A DNA stretch of 54,975 nt from Pseudomonas sp. PA15(2017) (GTDB lineage: Bacteria > Pseudomonadota > Gammaproteobacteria > Pseudomonadales > Pseudomonadaceae), in the NCBI RefSeq assembly GCF_001945395.1, contig NZ_MSXV01000035.1, positions 1 to 54,975 on the forward strand, in the 5' to 3' direction. The stretch's first letter is position 1. Each line of letters starts with the position of its first letter. The translations under genes were made by a program, and so were the position numbers. The notes beneath the pieces are model-generated. The model saw nothing but the letters and a program-made list of their open reading frames with translations. It had not been told where the DNA came from and did no database searches. Shown in pieces: positions 46,572-54,975 of this stretch.

Positions 46572-49500
46572 ATGAGGGCCGTTTCAACCTGTCGGCACTG
46601 ACGGTTCGCGAGCGCGCCATCACCCTGTTTCTCATTCTGCTGATCGCGCTGGCCGGCACTCTGGCGTTCTTCCAGTTGGGCCGCGCCGAAGATCCGCCCT
46701 TCACCGTCAAGCAGATGACCATCATCACCGCCTGGCCGGGCGCCACTGCCCAGGAAATGCAGGATCAGGTCGCCGAACCGCTGGAAAAGCGCATGCAGGA
46801 GCTGCGCTGGTACGACCGCAGCGAAACCTACACCCGTGCGGGCCTGGCGTTCACCATGGTGTCGCTGCTCGACAGCACCCCGCCTGCGCAGGTGCAGGAG
46901 GAGTTCTACCAGGCCCGCAAGAAGCTCGGTGACGAAGCCGGGAGCCTGCCGCCTGGGGTCATCGGGCCAATGATCAACGACGAGTTCTCGGACGTGACTT
47001 TCGCGGTGTATGCCCTGAAGGCCAGGGGCGAGCCGCAGCGCCAGCTGGTACGCGAAGCCGAATCGCTGCGTCAGCGCCTGCTGCATGTGCCGGGGGTGAA
47101 GAAGGTCAACATCATCGGCGAGCAGGCCGAGCGCATTTTCGTGTCCTTTTCCCATGACCGGCTGGCGACGCTGGGCGTGACTGCACAAGACATCTTCGCT
47201 GCACTCAACAGCCAGAACGCGCTGACCCCAGCCGGCTCGGTGGAAACCTCCGGCCCGCAAGTGGTAATGCGCCTGGATGGCGCGTTCGACACCCTGGCGA
47301 AGATCCGTGACACGCCGATTGCCGTGCAGGGGCGAACCCTGAAACTTGCCGATGTGGCGACCGTGGAGCGTGGCTACGAAGACCCCGCCACCTTTCTGGT
47401 GCGCAATGGTGGCGAACCCGCGCTGCTGCTCGGCGTGGTGATGCGCGAGGGTTGGAACGGCCTCGACCTCGGCGCGGAGCTGGACGCGGAAACGGCGAGC
47501 ATCAATGACGCCATGCCGCTGGGCATGACGCTGGCCAAGGTCACCGACCAGGCGGTCAACATCAGCTCGTCCGTCGATGAGTTCATGGTCAAGTTCTTCG
47601 TCGCCCTGCTGGTGGTGATGCTGGTCTGCTTCATCAGTATGGGCTGGCGCGTAGGGGTGGTGGTCGCGGCCGCCGTGCCATTGACCCTGGCCATCGTCTT
47701 CGTGGTGATGGCGGCCACCGGCAAGAACTTCGACCGCATTACCCTGGGTTCGCTGATCCTCGCCCTGGGCCTGCTGGTGGACGACGCCATCATCGCCATC
47801 GAAATGATGGTGGTGAAGATGGAGGAGGGCTACGACCGCTTCAAGGCATCGGCCTATGCCTGGAGCCACACCGCGGCGCCGATGCTCTCTGGTACGCTGG
47901 TCACGGCCATCGGCTTCATGCCCAACGGCTTCGCGCAGTCCACGGCCGGCGAGTACACCAGCAACATGTTCTGGATCGTCGGCATCGCGCTGATCGCTTC
48001 CTGGGTGGTGGCCGTGGCGTTCACCCCCTATCTGGGCGTGAAACTGTTGCCCGACATCAAGCAGGTCGAGGGCGGCCACGCGGCCATCTATGACACCCGC
48101 CACTACAACCGCTTTCGCAGGCTGCTGGGGCGCGTCATCGCGCACAAGTGGCTGGTGGCCGGCGTGGTGATCGCCGCGTTCGTGGGCGCCGTACTGGGCA
48201 TGGGGCTGGTGAAGAAGCAGTTCTTCCCGACGTCCGATCGCCCGGAAGTGCTGGTCGAGTTGCAGTTGCCCTATGGCACGTCAATCGAGCAGACCAACGC
48301 CACGGCCATCAAGGTCGAGTCGTGGCTGCGCAAGCAGGAAGAAGCCAAGATCGTCACCGCCTACATCGGCCAGGGCCCGCCACGCTTTTTCCTGGCCATG
48401 GCGCCGGAGCTGCCTGACCCTTCGTTTGCCAAGATCGTGGTGCTGACGGACAGTCAGCAGGCCCGTGAAGCCCTCAAGCTGCGCATCCGTGAAGCGGCCT
48501 CCGAAGGCCTGGCGCCCGAAGCCAAGGTGCGCGTCACCCAACTGGTGTTCGGCCCGTATTCACCGTACCCGGTGGCCTACCGGGTAATGGGGCCCGATGC
48601 CATGCAACTGCGCGAAATCGCCAGCCGCGTGCAGGCCGTGTTGCAGGCCAGTCCGATGATGCGCACGGTGAATGCCGATTGGGGCCCGCGGGTGCCGACG
48701 CTGCACTTTTCTCTGGATCAGGATCGCCTGCAGGCCGTTGGCCTGAGTTCCAACGCTGTGGCACAGCAACTGCAGTTCCTGCTCAGCGGCGTGCCGATCA
48801 CCTCGGTGCGCGAGGACATCCGCGCCGTGCAGGTGGTCGGACGCGCGGCGGGAGAAATTCGCCTCGACCCGGCGAAGATCGCGGGCTTCACGCTGGTTGG
48901 CTCAGCGGGCCAGCGCATTCCGCTGTCCCAGGTCGGCGAAGTGAACGTGCGCATGGAAGATCCGGTCCTGCGCCGCCGTGATCGCACACCGACCATCACC
49001 GTGCGCGGCGATATTGCCGAGGGGCTGCAACCGCCGGACGTGTCTACTGCCGTGTGGAAAGACCTGCAACCGATCATCGAGACGCTGCCGGCCGGCTATC
49101 GCATCGAGATGGCTGGCTCCATCGAGGAGTCCGGCAAGGCCAGCAAGGCGATCGCGCCGTTGCTGCCGATCATGATCGCCCTGACGCTGCTGATCATCAT
49201 CCTGCAGGTACGCTCGATCTCGGCCATGGTCATGGTGTTTCTTACCTCACCGCTGGGCCTGATTGGCGTGGTGCCGGTGCTGCTGCTGTTCCAGCAGCCG
49301 TTCGGCATCAACGCCCTGGTCGGCTTGATCGCACTGTCGGGGATCCTGATGCGCAACACGCTGATCCTGATCGGGCAGATCCACCATAACGAACGCGAAG
49401 GGCTCGACCCCTTCCAGGCCGTGGTCGAGGCCACCGTGCAGCGTGCTCGGCCTGTACTGCTGACGGCGCTGGCGGCGATCCTCGCCTTCATCCCGCTCAC

Positions 49501-49648
49501 CCACTCGGTGTTCTGGGGAACCCTGGCCTACACCCTGATCGGCGGCACCTTCGTGGGCACCATCATGACCCTGGTGTTCCTGCCGGCGATGTACGCCATC
49601 TGGTTCAGGATCAGCCCGAATGACGAACCCGAAGACGCGCACGCCTAA
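46568..49648 (+). CDS. RND efflux pump, AcrB/MexK-type inner-membrane transporter
   Basis: A 1,026-residue RND transporter that would export drugs or other amphiphiles using the proton gradient. There are 12 membrane helices in the usual 1+5+1+5 pattern with two large periplasmic loops. The paired aspartates of helix 4 (GLLVDDAIIAIE) that relay protons are present. It is coupled to the adaptor gene (ATGA overlap). A set with TetR, adaptor and pump of these sizes resembles mexL-mexJ-mexK, but orientation and sequence are not close enough to use those names. Downstream is debris rather than another pump gene. Confidence 0.94.
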   Translation: MNEGRFNLSALTVRERAITLFLILLIALAGTLAFFQLGRAEDPPFTVKQMTIITAWPGATAQEMQDQVAEPLEKRMQELRWYDRSETYTRAGLAFTMVSLLDSTPPAQVQEEFYQARKKLGDEAGSLPPGVIGPMINDEFSDVTFAVYALKARGEPQRQLVREAESLRQRLLHVPGVKKVNIIGEQAERIFVSFSHDRLATLGVTAQDIFAALNSQNALTPAGSVETSGPQVVMRLDGAFDTLAKIRDTPIAVQGRTLKLADVATVERGYEDPATFLVRNGGEPALLLGVVMREGWNGLDLGAELDAETASINDAMPLGMTLAKVTDQAVNISSSVDEFMVKFFVALLVVMLVCFISMGWRVGVVVAAAVPLTLAIVFVVMAATGKNFDRITLGSLILALGLLVDDAIIAIEMMVVKMEEGYDRFKASAYAWSHTAAPMLSGTLVTAIGFMPNGFAQSTAGEYTSNMFWIVGIALIASWVVAVAFTPYLGVKLLPDIKQVEGGHAAIYDTRHYNRFRRLLGRVIAHKWLVAGVVIAAFVGAVLGMGLVKKQFFPTSDRPEVLVELQLPYGTSIEQTNATAIKVESWLRKQEEAKIVTAYIGQGPPRFFLAMAPELPDPSFAKIVVLTDSQQAREALKLRIREAASEGLAPEAKVRVTQLVFGPYSPYPVAYRVMGPDAMQLREIASRVQAVLQASPMMRTVNADWGPRVPTLHFSLDQDRLQAVGLSSNAVAQQLQFLLSGVPITSVREDIRAVQVVGRAAGEIRLDPAKIAGFTLVGSAGQRIPLSQVGEVNVRMEDPVLRRRDRTPTITVRGDIAEGLQPPDVSTAVWKDLQPIIETLPAGYRIEMAGSIEESGKASKAIAPLLPIMIALTLLIIILQVRSISAMVMVFLTSPLGLIGVVPVLLLFQQPFGINALVGLIALSGILMRNTLILIGQIHHNEREGLDPFQAVVEATVQRARPVLLTALAAILAFIPLTHSVFWGTLAYTLIGGTFVGTIMTLVFLPAMYAIWFRISPNDEPEDAHA

Positions 49649-49737
49649 TCTCGGGCGAGCAGTGCCGGGCTGCTCGCTGCCAACCTGGCCGAGAGGCTGC
49701 AATGATCGAATTCCACGAGCGCACCGTGGAGGAAGAT

Positions 49738-50040
49738 GATGGGCGTGAGGCCTGAAAGCGTGATCAACGGCCTCGCTGTCGCGGCGCTGGCTGACGGCCT
49801 GCTGCTGATCGGCCCGAACGACCCCGGCCTCGGCTCTGCTCGGTTTTCTGACCATGGGCGCGGCGGCGATCACCACCTGGCTGGTGTCGGTATTGGACTT
49901 TGCCCCTGACCACCTTGGGCGCGACTCAGGCGGTGGTTTGCCTGCTCGGCCTGGGCTTGTTCGGGGTGGCAATCGGCTGGCAAGGTTATCGAGTCGTCAG
50001 TAACGGCGCTCGCCACCCTCTGGATCCAGCCTGGTTCAGT
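49738..50040 (+). pseudogene. Fragmented small membrane protein gene (debris)
   Basis: Three pieces of membrane-protein-like text appear in different frames: VINGLAVAALADGLLLIG (about 49760-49813), LLGFLTMGAAAITTWLVSVLDFAP (about 49835-49905) and TTLGATQAVVCLLGLGLFGVAIGWQGYRVVS (about 49905-50000). They look like one ~100-residue protein broken by at least two shifts. The family is not recognised. It lies between the RND gene and the convergent DUF1737 gene. Confidence 0.45.
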
Positions 50041-50236
50041 TCGCCGGCGTCGCTGCGGAACCTGGCCAAATCACCGCCTGGGCGACGATCACGTTCTGGC
50101 CGTTGAAGGTGAGGGCCGGGGTGCCGTGCAGTTGGTAGCCCATCTCCAGGGCGGCACTGACCCGCCGGCAGAAGCTGGCGTCGTCGGGGCCGGTCAGTAC
50201 GCGATAGATGGGCAGGTCGTCTGGCGGGCGGGGCAT
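50036..50236 (-). CDS. DUF1737 domain protein
   Basis: A 66-residue protein matching the small DUF1737 family: YRVLTGPDDASFCRRVSAALEMGYQLHG, then PALTFNGQNVIVAQAVIWP. Function unknown. The frame overlaps neither neighbour gene, and the domain text is complete, so it is a real short gene. The spacer to the LysR gene (137 bases) shows nothing else. Confidence 0.8.
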   Translation of the reverse strand: MPRPPDDLPIYRVLTGPDDASFCRRVSAALEMGYQLHGTPALTFNGQNVIVAQAVIWPGSAATPAN

Positions 50237-50372
50237 GGGCTCGGTTCCTTGAGGCGGTTGGGCATGCGTTTATGAGCGTCGGGCCGGGCGCCGTCAAGCG
50301 CTTGCGGCGCGCGGGTCTCCAATCGGCCGGCTGTTGCCGAGAGCTGGCCGATTTGCGGTGCTGATTCGATCC

Positions 50373-51275
50373 TCAACCACACTCGCCACCATTGGCCACA
50401 CCATCGAGCAGCCACTGACGGAACATGCCCAGCGCCGGCAGCACGGCATTGCGTTTGGGGTAGGCGAGAAAGTAGGTGCGGCCGCTGGCAACCGGTGTGC
50501 CTGTGGTGCGCAACTGGCCCTGGCGCAGTTCTTCCTCGACCAGCACCTGAGGTACCAGGCCGACGCCGATGCCGGCGCGCACGGCCTGGATCAGATGCGA
50601 AGTCAGCTCGAAGTTGGGGCCGTCCTGCAGTTGCCCGCTGTTCACCCCATGCCGAGCGAACCAGGTCGACCACATCGGCGGGTGGCTGGCGACCTGCAGC
50701 AGCAGCTGCCTGGCCGCCAGGTCGGGCGTCAGCGGCTCGCCGGCCGCGAGAATCGCCGGGCTGGCGATCAGCACCATGGATTCCTCGAGCAGTGGGTGGG
50801 CCATCAGTTCCGGCCAGGCGCCGTCACCCACGCAGATCGCGGCGTCGAGCTGGCCGTCGCTGAAATCGGCGTGGATGCGCGAATGGATGTGCACCTGCAC
50901 GCCTGGGTTCGCCGCATAGAACTCGTGCAGCCGCGGCAGCAGCCATGTCGAGCCGAAGGTCGGCAGCAGCGCCAGGCGCAGGGTGCCGCCACCGGAGCCG
51001 TAGTCGATGGCCTGCAGCGTGGCGTTGCGAATGCGCGCCAGGGCGTCGGACAGGGTGTCGGCGTACAGCCGGCCCACGTCGGTGAGCACCACGTTACGGC
51101 CTTCGCGCTGGAACAGGGTGATGCCCAGGAAGGCTTCCAGCGCCTGCACCTGGCGGCTCACCGCGCTCTGGGTCAGCGACAGTTCGGCGGCGGCACGGGT
51201 ATAGCTCTGGTGGCGCGCCGCCGACTCGAAGGCCAGCAGCAGGGACATGGATGGCGTCAGTCTGCGCAGATTCAT
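50373..51275 (-). CDS. LysR-family regulator (GcvA-like) divergent from ydiJ-like gene
   Basis: A 300-residue LysR regulator of the GcvA/AmpR subgroup: LLLAFESAARHQSYTRAAAELSLTQSAVSRQVQALEAFLG, then TLRLALLPTFGSTWLLPRLHEF at the start of the effector domain. It is divergent from the D-2-hydroxyglutarate dehydrogenase gene at 51546 and is its likely regulator, although a 140-bp repeat element now lies between them. Confidence 0.88.
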   Translation of the reverse strand: MNLRRLTPSMSLLLAFESAARHQSYTRAAAELSLTQSAVSRQVQALEAFLGITLFQREGRNVVLTDVGRLYADTLSDALARIRNATLQAIDYGSGGGTLRLALLPTFGSTWLLPRLHEFYAANPGVQVHIHSRIHADFSDGQLDAAICVGDGAWPELMAHPLLEESMVLIASPAILAAGEPLTPDLAARQLLLQVASHPPMWSTWFARHGVNSGQLQDGPNFELTSHLIQAVRAGIGVGLVPQVLVEEELRQGQLRTTGTPVASGRTYFLAYPKRNAVLPALGMFRQWLLDGVANGGECG

Positions 51276-51373
51276 TCATAAAACTCATGGGTTGCGACGG
51301 CAAATACCCTTGTAGCACAGAGACGTGCTGCCGAAAATGTGTGCATCAAAAGCCTGATGCAATCGCCCGTAGG

Positions 51374-51513
51374 CAGGCCTTTGAAAAACGTAGGCGAGGC
51401 GGCCAGTGCAAGGCAAAAACAGCCGAAAAAGCGGAGTGTACGAGTTGTACATGAGCATTTTGAGGCTGTTTTTAACGCAGCAATGGCAACGCAGGTAGTT
51501 TTTCAATGGCCTG
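51374..51513. repeat. 140-bp MITE-like palindromic element
   Basis: Ends CAGGCCTTTGAAAAAC (51374-51389) and GTTTTTCAATGGCCTG (51498-51513) are inverted repeats with 15 of 16 matches. Inside, AAAAACAGCC and GGCTGTTTTT form a second opposed pair around a central TGTAC...GTACA core. No coding frame. I recall similar sequences as intergenic repeats in pseudomonads. It splits the LysR-ydiJ promoter region. Confidence 0.75.
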
Positions 51514-51545
51514 TTAGAGGCGTGTAGATCCATGGGAGATAACCG

Positions 51546-54500
51546 ATGATCGCCAGCCTGAGTGCTCCACAACCGACCCAGGCCCTTTACCTGGCCTTTC
51601 TCGACGCGCTCGGCGCCGCCGGTTTTCGCGGCGAGATCGCCCGTGACCACGCCAGCCGCACGGTGCTGGCGACTGACAATTCCATCTACCAACGTCAGCC
51701 CCAGGCGGCGGTGTTCCCCCTCGACGAGGACGACGTGCAAGTGCTGGCGCGGGTGGTCGGCGAGCCTGCGCACCGCAGCGTCAAGCTGACGCCACGCGGC
51801 GGCGGCACCGGCACCAACGGGCAGTCGCTCACCGACGGTGTGGTGGTCGACCTGTCGCGGCACATGAACCGCATCCTGGAGATCAATGCCGAAGAGCGCT
51901 GGGTGCGGGTGCAGGCCGGGGTGGTCAAAGACCAGCTCAACGCCGCGCTCAAGCCTTACGGGCTGTTCTTCGCCCCGGAGTTGTCGACCTCCAACCGTGC
52001 GACCATCGGCGGCATGATCAATACCGACGCCAGCGGCCAGGGCAGTTGCACCTACGGCAAGACCCGCGACCATGTGCTGGAACTGACCACCATCCTGCTC
52101 GGCGGCGAGCGCCTGCACAGCCACCCGGTGAGCGAGTCGACCCTCAGCGAACAGCTGGCCCGCAGCGACCGCACCGGCCAGGTGTACCAGTGCGCCGAGC
52201 AGATCCAGCGCGAGAAGGCGGCGCTGATCGAGGCGACCTTTCCAAAGCTCAATCGCTGCCTGACCGGCTACGACCTGGCGCACCTGCGCGAGGCGGACGG
52301 GCGCTTCAACCTCAACAGCGTGCTGTGCGGCTCCGAAGGCTCTCTGGGTTTCATCGTCGAGGCGCGCCTCAACGTGCTGCCGATTCCCCAGTACTCGGTG
52401 CTGGTCAACGTACGCTACGCCGGTTTCATGGACGCGCTGCGCGATGCGCGCAACCTGATCACTCTGCAGCCGCTGTCCATCGAGACCGTGGATTCCAAGG
52501 TGCTGCTACTGGCGATGAATGACATCGTCTGGCATGGCGTCGCCGAGTACTTCCCCGAAGATCCCGGGCGGCCGACCCTGGGCATCAACCTGGTGGAATT
52601 CAGCGGCGACGACCCTGATGAGGTCAACGGCCGCGTCGAGCGCTTCATCCAGCACATCCAGCAGGACGCCAGCGTGGTGCGCCTCGGCCACACCTTGGCC
52701 AGCGGGCGGGCGGCGGTGTCGCGGGTTTACGCGATGCGCAAGCGCGCGGTGGGTTTGCTCGGCAACGTCGACGGCGAGGTGCGCCCGCAGCCGTTCGTCG
52801 AGGACACGGCGGTGCCGCCGGAAAACCTCGCCGACTTCATCGCCGAGTTCCGCGCGCTGCTCGACGGCCACGGCCTGACCTACGGCATGTTCGGCCACAT
52901 CGATGCCGGCGTGCTGCACGTGCGCCCGGCCCTGGACATGAAGGACCCGAAGCAGGCCGCGGCCATCCGACCGATTTCCGATGCGGTGGCGGCCCTGACC
53001 CAGCGCTACGGCGGTCTGCTGTGGGGCGAGCATGGCAAGGGCGTGCGCTCGGAATACGCGCCGGCGTTCTTCGGCGAGCTGTATGCCTCGCTGCAGGCGC
53101 TCAAGGCCGCGTTCGACCCCTACAACCAGCTGAACCCCGGCAAGATCGCCACGCCCCTAGGCAGCGACGAGGCGCTGCTGAAAATCGACGAAGTGACCCT
53201 GCGCGGCGACCTCGACCGGCAGATCGGCGAGCGTGTGTGGCAGAGTTACGGCACGGCGGTGCACTGCAACGGCAACGGCGCCTGCTACAACTTCGACCCG
53301 GACGACGCCATGTGCCCGTCCTGGAAGGCCACGCGCCAGCGCGTGCATTCACCGAAGGGCCGGGCCTCGCTGGTGCGTGAGTGGCTGCGCCTGCAGGGCC
53401 AGGCCGGCGTGGACGTGCTGGCGCCGATCGCCTGCGGCCCGCTGGACTTCCTGCGCAGCCTGCCGAACCGCTGGCGTCATTCCCGCGCGGGCGATGACGA
53501 CTTTTCCCACGAGGTCTACGAAGCGATGGCCGGCTGCCTGGCGTGCAAGTCCTGCGCAGGGCAGTGCCCGGTGAAGGTCAACGTGCCGGAGTTTCGCTCG
53601 CGCTTCCTGGAGCGCTACCACCAGCGTTACCTGCGCCCGCTGCGCGACTACCTGATCGGCTCGCTGGAATTCAGCCTGCCGTTGTTCGCCCGCATGCCGC
53701 GGCTGTACAACGGGGTGATGGGGTCGCCCCTGGTCACGCGCCTGCTGGCCGAGCGCATCGGCATGGTCGACAGCCCGCTGCTCAGCGATTTCGACTTCAA
53801 GGCCCTGGCGGCGCGCCATCACCTGACGATCGCCACGCCTGCCGAACTGGCGCGCCTGAGCGCGGCGAAGCGGGGCAAGAGCCTGATCCTGGTGCAGGAC
53901 GCCTTCACCCGCTATTTCGAGACGCCGGTGTTCGCCGCCTTCATCGAACTGGCCAGCCGGATGGGCTATCGCGTATGGCTGGCGCCGTTCATGGCCAACG
54001 GCAAGCCGCTGCACGTGCAGGGCTTCCTGCCGGCCTTCGAGCGCACCGCACGGCGCACCGCGAAAGGTCTGCAGGCGCTGGCCGGCTTCGACATCCCGCT
54101 GGTGGGGCTGGACCCGGCGATGACCGTGGTCTACCGCCAGGAATACCGCAAGATCGCCGGCCTCGAATGCCCGGACGTGCTGCTGCCCCAGGAATGGCTG
54201 CTCAAGGCGTTCGACGGCCAGCCCAAGCTGCCGGCCAAGAACGTAGCGTTCCGGCTGCTGGGCCACTGCACCGAGAAGACCAACGCGGCGCCCAGTGCGG
54301 CAATGTGGGTGAAGGTATTCGAGCAGGCCGGGCTGCAGGTGTCGGCCGAGGCTACCGGTTGCTGTGGTATGTCCGGGACCTACGGGCACGAGGCGCGCAA
54401 CCTGGAAACCTCGCGGACGATCTTCGCCCAGTCCTGGGAACCGGCGCTGGATTCCGGCGCCGCCGCCGAGCCATTGGCGACCGGCTATTCGTGCCGCAGC

Positions 54501-54569
54501 CAGGTGGCGCGGCTGAAGAACGCCACGCTGCGCCATCCTATCCAGGTATTGCTGGAGCATTTGCAGTAG
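51546..54569 (+). CDS. ydiJ: D-2-hydroxyglutarate dehydrogenase, YdiJ-type FAD/Fe-S protein
   Basis: A 1,007-residue fusion of an FAD-linked oxidase and an iron-sulphur/CCG domain, co-linear with E. coli YdiJ, which oxidises D-2-hydroxyglutarate. The FAD domain has TPRGGGTGTNGQ, FAPELSTSNRATIGGM and GMFGHIDAGVLHVRP. A CNGNGACYNFDP segment follows, then a ferredoxin-like motif CLACKSCAGQCPVKVNVPE and a C-terminal domain with GHCTEKT, GCCGMSGTYGHEARN and TGYSCRSQ. Agreement extends over the whole length, so the family call is firm. It lies downstream of a divergent LysR gene and ends before a possible stem at 54648-54683. Confidence 0.92.
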   Translation: MIASLSAPQPTQALYLAFLDALGAAGFRGEIARDHASRTVLATDNSIYQRQPQAAVFPLDEDDVQVLARVVGEPAHRSVKLTPRGGGTGTNGQSLTDGVVVDLSRHMNRILEINAEERWVRVQAGVVKDQLNAALKPYGLFFAPELSTSNRATIGGMINTDASGQGSCTYGKTRDHVLELTTILLGGERLHSHPVSESTLSEQLARSDRTGQVYQCAEQIQREKAALIEATFPKLNRCLTGYDLAHLREADGRFNLNSVLCGSEGSLGFIVEARLNVLPIPQYSVLVNVRYAGFMDALRDARNLITLQPLSIETVDSKVLLLAMNDIVWHGVAEYFPEDPGRPTLGINLVEFSGDDPDEVNGRVERFIQHIQQDASVVRLGHTLASGRAAVSRVYAMRKRAVGLLGNVDGEVRPQPFVEDTAVPPENLADFIAEFRALLDGHGLTYGMFGHIDAGVLHVRPALDMKDPKQAAAIRPISDAVAALTQRYGGLLWGEHGKGVRSEYAPAFFGELYASLQALKAAFDPYNQLNPGKIATPLGSDEALLKIDEVTLRGDLDRQIGERVWQSYGTAVHCNGNGACYNFDPDDAMCPSWKATRQRVHSPKGRASLVREWLRLQGQAGVDVLAPIACGPLDFLRSLPNRWRHSRAGDDDFSHEVYEAMAGCLACKSCAGQCPVKVNVPEFRSRFLERYHQRYLRPLRDYLIGSLEFSLPLFARMPRLYNGVMGSPLVTRLLAERIGMVDSPLLSDFDFKALAARHHLTIATPAELARLSAAKRGKSLILVQDAFTRYFETPVFAAFIELASRMGYRVWLAPFMANGKPLHVQGFLPAFERTARRTAKGLQALAGFDIPLVGLDPAMTVVYRQEYRKIAGLECPDVLLPQEWLLKAFDGQPKLPAKNVAFRLLGHCTEKTNAAPSAAMWVKVFEQAGLQVSAEATGCCGMSGTYGHEARNLETSRTIFAQSWEPALDSGAAAEPLATGYSCRSQVARLKNATLRHPIQVLLEHLQ

Positions 54570-54709
54570 GAGAAGGGGGCGCTTCCTGTGGCCAGGTAAG
54601 GCAGAGAGCATCGCTGCAGGGCTGGGATTTTCGCGGGCACAGACTAGGCCTCCCGACTCGCTTTCGAAGGGAGGGCGAGCCTAGGAACTGGTGACAATCC
54701 TTCGCCCCA

Positions 54710-54853
54710 GGTTCGTCGATTTGGCGGGTAAGTGGGGCGGAAGCGGCCGTTCGCTCCCGAAGGATGAGCTGGTGATTATCTGTGGGAGCGGGCCATGCCC
54801 GCGATTTTTCGCGCGCATGGCGCGCTCCCACAGTGGATCGGCGAACGGCCGCT
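54710..54853. repeat. Composite palindromic repeat around a REPIN
   Basis: The block GGTTCGTCGATTTGGCGGGT (54710-54729) resembles that at 27341-27360. AGCGGCCGTTCGC (about 54742-54754) is repeated in exact inverted order at 54841-54853. Between them is a REP pair, GTGGGAGCG...CGCTCCCAC, at 54782-54831. The 54570-54920 spacer holds this element, the IS end and no gene. Confidence 0.75.
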
Positions 54854-54858
54854 CTAAG

Positions 54859-54975
54859 TGAATCGCCCCTAGTTTCGTAGACACCTCCAAGCCTCATAAT
54901 GAGGCCCACTAGGAGGTGCCATGAGCAACCAGCGTTACCCCGAAGAATTCAAAATCGAAGCGGTCAAGCAAGTGA
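54859..54975 (+). mobile_element. Left end of an IS3-family insertion sequence (cut by window edge)
   Basis: A TG-starting, AT-richer sequence with GTAGACACCTCC follows the composite repeat and leads into a transposase start. The exact terminal repeat cannot be set without the other end; 54859 is an estimate. Confidence 0.6.
54921..54975 (+). CDS. IS3-family transposase OrfA (5' fragment)
   Basis: The ATG at 54921 follows AGGAGGTG and opens MSNQRYPEEFKIEAVKQV, the standard start of the IS3-family OrfA HTH (IS2/IS51-like subgroup). The gene continues beyond the window, so integrity cannot be judged. Confidence 0.8.
   Translation, partial: MSNQRYPEEFKIEAVKQV

Noticed and set aside
53349..54611. 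420-residue minus-strand frame opposite the ydiJ-type gene
   Set aside because: Antisense shadow of a well-supported gene.
54648..54683. Terminator after the ydiJ-type gene
   Set aside because: CTAGGC...GCCTAG and CTCCC...GGGAG can pair only with bulges and no T-run follows; too weak to list as a feature.

Overview
The window is GC-rich bacterial chromosome that looks like Pseudomonas. The evidence is a complete nicotinate (nic) catabolic cluster of the Pseudomonas putida type, Pseudomonas-style REP/REPIN hairpins (GTGGGAGCG... / GTAGGAGCG...), and dense, tightly spaced genes. The species cannot be named from sequence reading alone. No rRNA, tRNA, CRISPR array or prophage was recognised.

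Layout. (1) 1-5934: the distal part of a kdp operon (kdpB 3' end, kdpC, kdpD, kdpE) for high-affinity K+ uptake and its control, followed without a gap by a small serine recombinase. (2) 6014-19668: the nicotinic acid pathway. nicS is convergent with nicB-nicA (nicotinate to 6-hydroxynicotinate). A repeat-rich spacer separates these from nicR and nicX. Divergently, nicC-D-E-F-T-P carry 6-hydroxynicotinate through 2,5-dihydroxypyridine, N-formylmaleamate and maleamate to maleate and fumarate, with a transporter and a porin. Catalytic residues of NicC, NicD, NicE, NicF and NicX are all present. (3) 19804-24487: nhaA (Na+/H+ antiporter) with a strongly structured leader RNA, an arsR-arsB-arsC set and a GNAT enzyme. 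(4) 24714-33346: a decaying accessory zone. It holds a hybrid sensor kinase broken by two frameshifts and a stop, a composite palindromic repeat, an orphan gene tail, a TetR/NTF2-like pair with an apparently leaderless promoter, an SDR lacking the usual Tyr/Lys pair, a wrecked DMT permease, an aldo-keto reductase and two LysR genes. (5) 33426-38853: signalling, with an HD-GYP protein carrying a long insertion, a FecR-domain protein, an OmpA-like lipoprotein and a CHASE2 adenylate/guanylate cyclase. (6) 39052-43231: a periplasmic DJ-1/PfpI protein, a LysR, and a GNAT / MarR-PrpF divergent unit around a perfect operator palindrome. (7) 43234-49648: an RND efflux system (outer-membrane factor, TetR, membrane-fusion lipoprotein, RND pump) with the same 24-bp operator on both sides of tetR. 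(8) 49690-54975: gene debris, a DUF1737 protein, a LysR, a 140-bp MITE-like palindrome, a YdiJ-type D-2-hydroxyglutarate dehydrogenase, another REPIN composite, and the left end of an IS3-family element cut by the window edge.

The most interesting items for follow-up are the FecR/OmpA/CHASE2-cyclase set next to the HD-GYP protein with its ~160-residue insertion, the structured nhaA leader (candidate alkali-cation riboswitch), the duplicated operator around the efflux tetR, the serine recombinase coupled to kdpE, and the nested palindromic repeat elements.
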